12,550 nt of DNA from Ruminococcus sp. (lineage in GTDB: Bacteria; Bacillota_A; Clostridia; Oscillospirales; Ruminococcaceae). The notes under the pieces were generated by a model that saw nothing but the letters and a program-made list of their open reading frames with translations, did no database searches and was not told where the DNA came from. Shown piece by piece: positions 6,161 to 12,550 of this stretch. A program made the position numbers and the translations under genes. The stretch spans positions 1-12,550 of the forward strand of contig NZ_JAIKXF010000026.1 of assembly GCF_024684275.1 (NCBI RefSeq), given 5' to 3'. Each line of letters opens with the position of its first letter. Position 1 is the stretch's first letter.

Positions 6161-7725
6161 CAGGAATTTCTCCTTTTAAGCCATACTGCAAGACCAATGA
6201 CTGCTATGATAACAGGCATGATAAACAGTGAGACTATTGTCTTTGTAGCGTCGTTTGAGCCCTTAAAGGTCATATAGTCATAGGCGTTGATCTTGTTGCC
6301 CACACCGAACTGTATCTCGCTGTCGTAGAGCCATGTGTTGCTGAATACTGTCAGCGTTCTTGTACCGCTGGTGCTTGCGGGCTTCATCTTGTCGGCAGGT
6401 ATCTCGACTGTAGGGGTGCATCTTGCTGTGTCGATAGGAGCTGTGGTGCCCATGACTACAAGCTTTGCGCCTGACTTCTTATTATATGAATAGTAGCCGA
6501 AGTCAAGTGACATACCGCTGAGCTTTTCGTTGGCTTCCTTAGCTGTTATATCGTCTCCGCCCATTGCCTTGCTGACGGTGGTATATGCGCCGTTGAGACC
6601 TGTGGTGTTCTTGATTATTGATGAACGCTCGATATAGGAAGCGCCCGGGAATGCGTCATCGGGTATCTCGGTAAGGCTTCTTGTGTAGGATATGCCTGCT
6701 GTAAGCGGATAGCCGTTTATTGGAACGGCGTTGCTGATAAGAGTGTTCAGGTCAGATGTGAGGTCCTGTGTGAACTCGTCATTGTACTGTGAGCCTGCGG
6801 GATACTCGACACGGATGAAATTCTCACTCTGGTTCTGGTCGGGATCCTCGAGCATATTTGCAGGAGTTGTCTCGGTAACGATGTTGTAGTCGAGGATAAG
6901 TCCGAACTCCTCCATGATCTTTTCGATGTTGGTAAAGCGTCCCTCAGTGTCACAGGGATCGATGAGGAAGGACATTGCGCCGCCGTTGTCGGCATAGTCA
7001 AGGAGAAGGTCTTTTTCCTTTGCTGTGATATCCTGTGTAGGGCCTGCAAGGTAGATTATCTTGGCGTTGTCGGGAACTGCGCCCTCCTTGCCGAGGTCAA
7101 GCTCCTGAACATCATAGTTGTTTGTTTTGAGAAGCGCTGAGAACGCTGCAAGGTTGGTCTCGATAGACTTTTCTCCGTGGCCTGTGAGGAAGTAAACTGT
7201 AGGCAGAGAACCGCTTGCACAGGTCTTGATTGCAGCTGCGAGGAGCTCCTCGCCTGCGTACTGCTTACTGTCGTCGGCGCCTGTCTGGAACACCTTGTTT
7301 CGGCTTATCTTCTTGATAACGCCGTTTGCCTTGACGAAGGTATCGCCCTTTTCTATGCCAAGCAAGCCCTCGGGGTCAAGCTCTTTTGAAAGGGTTACGT
7401 TCTCGTCGGGGAGGAAGCAGGTGAGAGTGATATTATCGCGCTGCTCAAGCTGCTTCAGGGTGTGATAAAGCGGCAGGAACTGAGAGTTCTCGGAACGCTT
7501 GAATTCCTCAAGGTCATAGAGGCAGTAGATGTCTATGTGCTTATCGGAGGTCTCGTCAAGAAGCTGTACTGTCTTTTCGTTCAGTGTGTATTTGCCTGAG
7601 GGCGTCATATCGAAGCCCTTGTCGTAATAGCTGATTATAAGGTTTATGGGTATGAATATCACCAGTACAAGGAGCGCTGTTATAAAGGCTACAGTGCCCG
7701 AAAGATTCATTTTTTTCTTTTTCAT
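6160..7725 (-). CDS. GldG-like ABC transporter auxiliary protein
   Basis: An extracytoplasmic partner of an ABC-2 type transporter, of the family named after GldG of gliding bacteroidetes. The 521 residues begin with a positively charged stretch and a transmembrane helix near 11-33. The family motif FDMTPSGKYTLNEKT follows (38-52), then a long exposed region. That region contains YFLTGHGEKS (178-187) and GGAMSFLIDPCD, both typical of this family's GATase/IFT52-like fold. A second membrane helix lies at the C-terminus (IVSLFIMPVIIAVIGLAVWL) and ends in KRRNS. This is the usual two-anchor topology with the bulk of the protein outside. The gene starts six bases after the permease gene with AGGGGG as ribosome binding site. 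The substrate is unknown. Gliding itself is not implied in a ruminococcus. Confidence 0.88.
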   Translation of the reverse strand: MKKKKMNLSGTVAFITALLVLVIFIPINLIISYYDKGFDMTPSGKYTLNEKTVQLLDETSDKHIDIYCLYDLEEFKRSENSQFLPLYHTLKQLEQRDNITLTCFLPDENVTLSKELDPEGLLGIEKGDTFVKANGVIKKISRNKVFQTGADDSKQYAGEELLAAAIKTCASGSLPTVYFLTGHGEKSIETNLAAFSALLKTNNYDVQELDLGKEGAVPDNAKIIYLAGPTQDITAKEKDLLLDYADNGGAMSFLIDPCDTEGRFTNIEKIMEEFGLILDYNIVTETTPANMLEDPDQNQSENFIRVEYPAGSQYNDEFTQDLTSDLNTLISNAVPINGYPLTAGISYTRSLTEIPDDAFPGASYIERSSIIKNTTGLNGAYTTVSKAMGGDDITAKEANEKLSGMSLDFGYYSYNKKSGAKLVVMGTTAPIDTARCTPTVEIPADKMKPASTSGTRTLTVFSNTWLYDSEIQFGVGNKINAYDYMTFKGSNDATKTIVSLFIMPVIIAVIGLAVWLKRRNS

Positions 7726-7731
7726 TTCAGC

Positions 7732-8481
7732 TTACCCCCTGTTCCAGCGTCTTTTCTCTATGGCGATGTATGTCCATACGAGAAGTACGATTATTGCCGA
7801 TGCGAAGAAGGCGAGGTCTGAAAGACGGACAAAGCCCTCTGAGAAGTAAGCGAATCTTGGCTGAGCCGCAAATGCATAAAGTACGGACTGAGCTTTGGGA
7901 AACTGTGACATAAAGCCCGAATTTGCAAAGTCGTCGATAAAGAGGAGCATGAACATTACTACCTCACCGATGATAGCTGCAAGAATGGAATTCTCGGTAA
8001 GTGCGGATATGAGCATACCCAGCGCTATGTACATGAGTCCCCAGCAGAATATGCCGATGTATGCGCATATGAGCTGGCTTATTACCACCTCGCCCTTGAT
8101 AGCTGTGATGATAGGGAATATAAGTGTTCCTGCCAGCATAAAGATGTAAACGGTAACGTTTGCAAGGAATTTTGCAAGAACTATTTTAGCCACGCTTACG
8201 GGAGAGGTCATGAGAAGCACTTCGGTGCCGTTCTTTCTCTCGTCTGCGAATGTCCTCATGGTGAGGATAGGCAGAAGGAAGATAAAGTAAAGTATTACCG
8301 AATAGAACATCTCAGTGAATGAGAAAGGCAATGTGTTTGCGCTGACAGTGCCTTCTTTGCCGAGGTCACTGATCATATTTGCCATAGGAAGCGCGAAAAG
8401 CAGCAGGAAAAGAGCTGCTATTGCATATGCGAAAGGAGTGTAGAAGAAGGATTGCAGCTCCTTTTTATAAATAGGAAACAT
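7732..8481 (-). CDS. ABC-2 type transporter permease (GldF-like)
   Basis: The membrane-spanning subunit of an exporter-like ABC complex. The 249 residues contain about six hydrophobic segments, at roughly 16-36, 57-75, 100-120, 135-155, 160-180 and 225-243. Between the second and third is the family signature MRTFADERKNGTEVLLMTSPV (75-95, read as R-x-F-A-D-E-R-K-x-G-T-x-x-L-L-x-T-x-P). This is characteristic of GldF/NosY-type permeases. The ATG at 8481 lies two bases after the ATPase stop codon, and AAGGAGG inside the end of the ATPase gene is its ribosome binding site. It almost certainly pairs with that ATPase. The transported substrate cannot be read from the sequence. Confidence 0.92.
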   Translation of the reverse strand: MFPIYKKELQSFFYTPFAYAIAALFLLLFALPMANMISDLGKEGTVSANTLPFSFTEMFYSVILYFIFLLPILTMRTFADERKNGTEVLLMTSPVSVAKIVLAKFLANVTVYIFMLAGTLIFPIITAIKGEVVISQLICAYIGIFCWGLMYIALGMLISALTENSILAAIIGEVVMFMLLFIDDFANSGFMSQFPKAQSVLYAFAAQPRFAYFSEGFVRLSDLAFFASAIIVLLVWTYIAIEKRRWNRG

Positions 8482-8483
8482 GA

Positions 8484-9512
8484 TTATTCTTCCTCCTTTT
8501 CTTCTGATTTTTCGTTGGACTCGCCTGATTCGTCGGGAGTCTCTGCAAGAAGCTCTTCAAGCCCCGATTTTTTTACGGGACGGTTTATGAGCTCTATGAA
8601 TACGCTTTCAAGGTTTGGCTTGTCCGCATATATTTCAAGGATACTGATGTTGTTTTTGATACATTCAGCCATGATAGCATCTCTTGCTGTGTCGAAGTCG
8701 CCCTCAAGCTGGACTGTAAAGGAGTATATGCTGCTGCCTTCGTCATCGACAGCGGTTATCTCTCTGACACCCTTTGTCATCTCGATGACAGAGGCTGCCT
8801 TTGTTCTGTCGCCCTTTACCTTGATGTGGAGGGTGAGGGAAGCGGAAACGGATTTTTCAAGATTCTCAATAGTGTCGATAGCTCTGATGTCGCCCTTGTT
8901 GATGATGACAACACGGTCACAGACTGCGCTCACCTCGCTGAGAATATGAGAGCTGAATATAACGGAATGTTCCTTTTTCAGGTCCTTGATTATAGCGCGG
9001 ACCTCGGCTACCTGATTGGGATCGAGGCCGACAGTAGGCTCATCGAGGATAAGGAACTTTGGATTGCCGAGAAGTGCCTGCGCAAAGCCTACACGCTGTT
9101 TATAGCCCTTTGAAAGATTGCGTATGAGCTTGCCCTCGACGTCCTTGACCTTGAGGAGGTTCATTACGCGCTCTATCTCGTTCCTGCGCTCTCCGCGGGA
9201 AACTCTTTTCAGACCTGCGCAGAAGGAAAGGTACTCTTTTACCTTCATGTCAGGATACACGGGCGGTATCTCGGGGAGGTATCCGATGTTCTTTTTTGCT
9301 TTAAGGGGCTCTTTGTTTATGTCTGCGCCGTAGATGCTGACAGTTCCGTCGGACATGGGCAGATAGCCTGCTATCATGTTCATGGTTGTCGATTTGCCCG
9401 CTCCGTTGGGACCGAGGAAACCGAGGATCTCATTATCGTTTATTGTAAAGCTTATATGATTTACAGCGCGGTTGCTGCCGTAATACTTGGTAAGATTTTC
9501 AATAGTGATCAT
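8484..9512 (-). CDS. ABC transporter ATP-binding protein (GldA-like)
   Basis: The ATPase that powers the adjacent permease. Visible motifs are Walker A GPNGAGKST (34-42), the Q-loop region IGYLPEIPP (76-84) with glutamate in the usual glutamine place as in GldA-type proteins, signature LSKGYKQR (133-140), Walker B FLILDEP (153-159, with D157 and E158) and H-loop H189. A regulatory C-terminal domain of about 120 residues follows and ends in a highly acidic tail (ESGESNEKSEEKEEE). I chose the ATG at 9512 (MITIENLTKYYG) because AAAGGAG lies about seven bases upstream. An in-frame ATG at 9542 would add ten residues that lack a ribosome binding site and do not fit the family's N-terminus. It is the first gene of the four-gene operon. 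Confidence 0.93.
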   Translation of the reverse strand: MITIENLTKYYGSNRAVNHISFTINDNEILGFLGPNGAGKSTTMNMIAGYLPMSDGTVSIYGADINKEPLKAKKNIGYLPEIPPVYPDMKVKEYLSFCAGLKRVSRGERRNEIERVMNLLKVKDVEGKLIRNLSKGYKQRVGFAQALLGNPKFLILDEPTVGLDPNQVAEVRAIIKDLKKEHSVIFSSHILSEVSAVCDRVVIINKGDIRAIDTIENLEKSVSASLTLHIKVKGDRTKAASVIEMTKGVREITAVDDEGSSIYSFTVQLEGDFDTARDAIMAECIKNNISILEIYADKPNLESVFIELINRPVKKSGLEELLAETPDESGESNEKSEEKEEE

Positions 9513-9556
9513 GAGGCGCTCCTTTCTGATCTTAAAAATCAAATATTTAATATAAA

Positions 9557-9588
9557 ATAGTATACTATAGTGCAGTATAGCATACTGC
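9557..9588 (-). promoter_or_regulatory. Adjacent palindromes at the probable promoter of the ABC operon
   Basis: ATAGTATACTAT (9557-9568) is a perfect 12-bp palindrome. Three bases away is a 7-bp inverted repeat with a 3-base spacer, GCAGTAT-AGC-ATACTGC (9572-9588). Both are built from AGTAT/ATACT half-sites. On the minus strand the second palindrome contains TGCTATACT, an extended -10, with no good -35. Its start point would fall inside the first palindrome, about 55 nt before the ATPase start. An alternative promoter, TTCACA-17-TAATAT, lies further upstream. The arrangement resembles an operator for a dimeric repressor. No regulator gene is in the window. Confidence 0.5.
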
Positions 9589-9915
9589 TTTATTATTACA
9601 GAATAATATTAACGTGAGATTAACAAAATGTGAACAAAAAGTTAATTCCAGTGATGACAGTTGAAGCTCTTATGCTGTGTAGTCAAACTGCCACAAGTAT
9701 ATATTATAGCCGAAGTGTGTGGGTTTTGTGAGAGATTGCTGAGTTTGAGATGAATGTTTTGACTTTAAGTTTGTATACGAAATTTGTTCATAATAAGTTA
9801 ATAATTCGGGAAAATCTTGGATTTTTCGGGTGGACAAAATGTACAAAAAAGGATTTGTTATTGTGTGCATTGCAACAAAAATGACTTAGGCGGATTGGTA
9901 AAACAACCTAAACTG
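9589..9915. other. AT-rich intergenic stretch without a gene
   Basis: No open reading frame with a ribosome binding site is convincing on either strand. The stretch is AT-rich with scattered short inverted repeats. One example is TTAGG (9886-9890) facing CCTAA (9907-9911) just upstream of the GH48 -35 box, which is too short to call. A regulator site for the cellulase could lie here, but I see no match to the catabolite-repression (cre) consensus. Confidence 0.5.
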
Positions 9916-9944
9916 TTGACACAAAGTTAAAGGTGGGCTATAAT
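9916..9944 (+). promoter_or_regulatory. Consensus SigA promoter of the GH48 gene
   Basis: TTGACA (9916-9921) and TATAAT (9939-9944) are both perfect consensus hexamers at the optimal 17-bp spacing. Transcription should start near 9951, giving a leader of about 140 nt. This predicts strong basal transcription, fitting GH48 enzymes, which are often among the most abundant cellulosomal proteins. Any control would have to come from the leader or from an upstream operator. Confidence 0.9.
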
Positions 9945-9996
9945 TATCTTGAAAATAGTTTGAGAATTGTGTGTAGTCTGCGTGAAAATACACACA

Positions 9997-10047
9997 GTGT
10001 ACGAAGTATTTTCGTATGCGCTCCCCGAAACATCGGTTTCAGGGAGC
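9997..10047 (+). promoter_or_regulatory. Two back-to-back hairpins in the GH48 mRNA leader
   Basis: Hairpin A pairs 9997-10005 with 10011-10019 (9 bp including two G-U pairs, loop GTATT). Hairpin B follows with no gap: 10020-10031 pairs with 10036-10047 (12 positions, one C-A mismatch, loop ATCG) and is GC-rich at its base. GAAAATAC (9984-9991) can instead pair with GTATTTTC (10006-10013), which would break hairpin A, so two exclusive folds are possible. Hairpin B has no T-run directly after it; TTTTTT comes at 10057-10062, too far for a normal terminator. A stabilising 5' structure or a switch are both possible. No known riboswitch was recognised. Confidence 0.6.
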
Positions 10048-10093
10048 AATTAACCATTTTTTAAACCTATACTACAGAGAGGGGTAAAAAACA

Positions 10094-12550
10094 ATGATAA
10101 GCAAAAAGAATAAGGCTCTCGCAGCAGGCATTCTTGCTGCTGCAATGTCTGCTTCAGCAGTAATGCCTGTTATGGCATCAGCTGCTCCTACAGCAGAGGC
10201 TGCAAAGTCTAACGGCTCTTACAAAGAGATGTTCTCATCACTTTATGATGACGTTATTACAAACGGTGTTCAGAACGGATATCTCAGCTCACAGACTAAC
10301 GGTTCGGGCTTCGGAATCCCTTACCATTCAGTAGAGACCTTCATCGTTGAGGCTCCTGACTACGGTCACGAGACAACTTCTGAGGCTATGTCCTACATCG
10401 TTTGGATGGCTGCTATGCACGATGTTCTCGAGGGCTCAGGCACAGCAAGCGACATCAAGAAGGCTTGGAACACAATGGAGGCTATGATCCCTGGCTGGTC
10501 AAAGGCTTCAGGCAGAACTGACATTAAGTATGATTCAATCTGGAAGCAGTCAAGACTCAAGGCTGATACAGCTGAGGAAGGTGACCTTCCTACAGATTAT
10601 CCTACAAAGCAGCCTGGCGTTGATGCTATCAACCCGATGTTCGATGCTTTCAAGTCTGCATACGGCAGCGATAACGGCTACTACCTTATGAACTGGCTGG
10701 CTGACGTTGATGACTGGTATGGCTTCGGCGGAAACGGCAAGTTCACATTTATCAATACCTTCCAGAGAGGTGAGCAGGAGTCTTGTTTCGAGACTGTACC
10801 GGCTCCTTGTCTTGAAGAGCTCAAGTACGGTATGGAGAGCAGCGGCGATAACGGAAACGGTATCAAGGCTATCTTCAACGGCATCGGAAAGGTTCCGAAG
10901 CAGTACTCATTCACAAACGCTCCTGACGCTGAGGACCGTTGTATCCATGCTATCTACTTCGCTAATCAGAACGGCGTAGACTGCGGCGAGATCTCAGGTC
11001 TTGCAGGTAAGATGGGTGACCAGTGCCGTAACGATATGTTCGATAAGTACTACAAGGCTATCGCTAAGGATACAAAGCTCACATCTCAGTCAGCAGGCAT
11101 GGATTCCAAGCACTATCTCATGGCTTGGTACACAGCTTGGGGCGGAGCTCTCGGCAACTATGACTGGGCTTGGCAGATCGGCTGCTCACACTCACATCAG
11201 TTCTATCAGAATCCTCTCGCTGCTTACGCTCTTCTCTATGATGAGGGCATCAACAGCGGTATGAAGGCTAAGGACGCAGACACAGACTATAAGGAGTCTC
11301 TCAAGCGTCAGATCGAAATGTATCAGTGGCTCCAGTCAAAGGATGGTCCTTTCGCTGGTGGTTGTACAAACAGCTGGAGAGGCCGTTACGAGACATATCC
11401 TTCAGGTCACGCTACATTCTATGATATGGCTTACGTTCCACATCCTGTATACGCAGATCCTGGTTCAAACCACTGGATCGGTAACCAGGTATGGTCAACA
11501 CAGCGTCTCTGTGAGCTCTACTACTATGTAACTAAGGACGGCGACAAGAGCGGTCAGAAGTACGGCGGACTCGCACTCGATGAGGCTCTTGACAAGCTCC
11601 TTGAGAGATGGATCAAATGGTTCGAGGAAAATACTCACTTCGACTATGTAGATGCAGATGGCAATAAGTACAGCTATTGTATCCCTTCAACTCTTGACTG
11701 GGGTTCAAGCGATACAGACTATACTTGCACACCTGATACATGGACAGGTACATACAGCGAGAGTGCTAACCAGAAGCTCACCTGCAAGATCGGCGGCTAT
11801 GGTCAGGGAGACGTTGGATGCGTATCCTCACTCTGTAATACACTTATCTACTACGCAAAGGCTAAGGGCGTAGATCCTAAGTACGCTACTGAAGAAGGCA
11901 CATCTGTTGCTGAAAAGGGTCTCTACCTTGCTAACAGACTCCTCTCTGCTCAGTATAATCAGGGTCGTGACGATATCGGTCTCACATTTACAGACTGCAA
12001 CCCAAGCCTCAAGAGAGTATTCCACGAGGATGTTTATATTCCAAAGGAGTACAGCGGTACAATGCCTGACGGTTCTAAGCTTGAGAACGGCGCAACATTC
12101 TCATCTATCCGTAAGAACTACGAGAAGGATGAGATGTGGCAGAAGGCTGAGAAGTACGACAAGGGCGAAGGCGAGGATAACAACGGCGACGGAACAGTTG
12201 ATATTAAGGACTTCCAGTTCCAGTATCACAGATTCTGGCACGCTGGTGACGCTATCGTTGCTTACGGTACAATGGCACTTCTCTATCCTGAGGTTAAGCC
12301 TCTCCCCGATTCTGATGATGTAACTACAACAACTACAACTACATCAGCAACAACTACAACAACTGCTGTTGTTACTACAACTACAACAGCTAAGACACCT
12401 GATGAGACTGCTGATCTCTGGGGCGATGCTAACTGCGATAAGGACGTAGATATGTCTGACGTTGTTCTTATCATGCAGAACCTCGCTAACCCGAACAAGT
12501 ACGGTCTCAACGGCTCTGATGACAAGCACATCACAGCTAAGGGTCTTGCT
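10094..12550 (+). CDS. GH48 exocellulase with C-terminal dockerin, cut by window edge
   Basis: A secreted cellulosomal cellobiohydrolase; GH48 enzymes act processively from cellulose reducing ends with inversion. The 819 codons in the window stay open to the edge. The ATG at 10094 follows AGAGGGG nine bases upstream. Residues 1-30 are a signal peptide (KKNK, hydrophobic Ala/Met core, likely cleavage after ASA). The catalytic module spans about 38-735. In VEAPDYGHETTSEA, E97 matches the proton-donor glutamate of the family (E55 of Clostridium CelF) and E86 its E44. WAWQIGCSHSH starts at 358 after D357, near the proposed base region. YHRFWHAGD (711-719) closes the module and is preceded by an EF-hand-like loop at 695-706. 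A Thr-rich linker (743-768) leads to a dockerin whose first calcium loop, DANCDKDVDMSD, is at 778-789. The second dockerin repeat is beyond the edge. No carbohydrate-binding module is seen. Confidence 0.96.
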   Translation, partial: MISKKNKALAAGILAAAMSASAVMPVMASAAPTAEAAKSNGSYKEMFSSLYDDVITNGVQNGYLSSQTNGSGFGIPYHSVETFIVEAPDYGHETTSEAMSYIVWMAAMHDVLEGSGTASDIKKAWNTMEAMIPGWSKASGRTDIKYDSIWKQSRLKADTAEEGDLPTDYPTKQPGVDAINPMFDAFKSAYGSDNGYYLMNWLADVDDWYGFGGNGKFTFINTFQRGEQESCFETVPAPCLEELKYGMESSGDNGNGIKAIFNGIGKVPKQYSFTNAPDAEDRCIHAIYFANQNGVDCGEISGLAGKMGDQCRNDMFDKYYKAIAKDTKLTSQSAGMDSKHYLMAWYTAWGGALGNYDWAWQIGCSHSHQFYQNPLAAYALLYDEGINSGMKAKDADTDYKESLKRQIEMYQWLQSKDGPFAGGCTNSWRGRYETYPSGHATFYDMAYVPHPVYADPGSNHWIGNQVWSTQRLCELYYYVTKDGDKSGQKYGGLALDEALDKLLERWIKWFEENTHFDYVDADGNKYSYCIPSTLDWGSSDTDYTCTPDTWTGTYSESANQKLTCKIGGYGQGDVGCVSSLCNTLIYYAKAKGVDPKYATEEGTSVAEKGLYLANRLLSAQYNQGRDDIGLTFTDCNPSLKRVFHEDVYIPKEYSGTMPDGSKLENGATFSSIRKNYEKDEMWQKAEKYDKGEGEDNNGDGTVDIKDFQFQYHRFWHAGDAIVAYGTMALLYPEVKPLPDSDDVTTTTTTTSATTTTTAVVTTTTTAKTPDETADLWGDANCDKDVDMSDVVLIMQNLANPNKYGLNGSDDKHITAKGLA
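12323..12397 (+). repeat. Threonine-codon low-complexity tract encoding the interdomain linker
   Basis: A run of ACA and ACT codons with a few Ser, Ala and Val codons encodes residues 744-768 of the GH48 protein, including unbroken blocks of seven and five threonines. It links the catalytic module to the dockerin and is the kind of flexible, often glycosylated linker seen in cellulosomal enzymes. The tract is a likely site of length variation between strains. Confidence 0.85.
12422..12550 (+). other. Dockerin module, first repeat complete and second cut off
   Basis: Within the GH48 reading frame, residues 777-819 give GDANCDKDVDMSD, the helix VVLIMQNLANPNKYG, and then the inter-repeat segment NGSDDKHITAKGLA up to the edge. 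The calcium loop has acidic or amide residues at positions 1, 3, 5, 9 and 12 (D778, N780, D782, D786, D789). The style (GDANCD start, LANPNKYG) is that of ruminococcal dockerins rather than clostridial ones. It would anchor the enzyme to a scaffoldin cohesin; the partner is not in this window. Confidence 0.88.

Noticed and set aside
9670..9870. Minus-strand 66-codon open frame in the intergenic region upstream of GH48.
   Set aside because: It has no ribosome binding site, no recognisable motif and the AT-rich composition of its surroundings.
9960..10000. Possible catabolite-responsive (cre) operator near TGAAAATACACACA in the GH48 leader.
   Set aside because: The central CG of the cre consensus is missing and the dyad symmetry is poor.
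10681..12534. Several open frames in other phases of the GH48 gene, including a valine-rich minus-strand frame opposite the linker.
   Set aside because: They arise from codon bias and from the threonine tract read backwards. The GH48 frame is continuous and carries all catalytic motifs.

Overview
The window looks like chromosome from a Gram-positive, low-to-moderate-GC anaerobe of the cellulosome-forming ruminococci (Ruminococcus flavefaciens or a close relative). The main evidence is a secreted GH48 exocellulase that carries a ruminococcal-type dockerin at its C-terminus. Pyruvate:ferredoxin oxidoreductase, the sporulation genes spoIIID and spoVAC, and strong GGAGG-type ribosome binding sites agree with this. 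The species call is inference from gene content only.

Layout. Positions 1-3287 (minus) hold most of pyruvate:ferredoxin oxidoreductase; its C-terminal end lies beyond the left edge. It has a clear promoter at 3375-3403. Between it and the next gene is an orphan plus-strand transcription unit: a near-consensus promoter (3606-3634), a 30-nt hairpin starting at the predicted +1, a pyrimidine-rich stretch and a strong intrinsic terminator (3734-3761). This is a good candidate for a small RNA of about 120 nt. Next come spoVAC (3808-4245, minus) and spoIIID (plus, ending 4656), divergently arranged. A perfect 17-bp inverted repeat covers the spoIIID ribosome binding site. Directly after the spoIIID stop codon is a 120-bp multi-helix inverted-repeat element (4657-4776), which separates it from a convergent operon.

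Positions 4787-9512 (minus) are a tightly packed four-gene operon, in transcription order: ABC ATPase (GldA-like), ABC-2 type permease (GldF-like), membrane-anchored GldG-like auxiliary protein, and a membrane-anchored DUF4340 protein. Gaps are 2 nt, 6 nt and a 1-nt overlap, so the four products very probably form one exporter-like envelope complex of unknown substrate. Two adjacent palindromes sit at its probable promoter.

Positions 9916-12550 (plus) carry the GH48 gene. It has a perfect consensus promoter (TTGACA, 17 bp, TATAAT), a leader of about 140 nt with two back-to-back hairpins, a signal peptide, the catalytic module, a threonine-rich linker and the first half of the dockerin. The gene runs off the right edge.

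I found no CRISPR array, tRNA, rRNA, insertion sequence or phage gene. The least explained parts are non-coding: the orphan small-RNA unit, the inverted repeat over the spoIIID start, and the 120-bp structured element. The GH48 protein also has an EF-hand-like loop inside its catalytic module.
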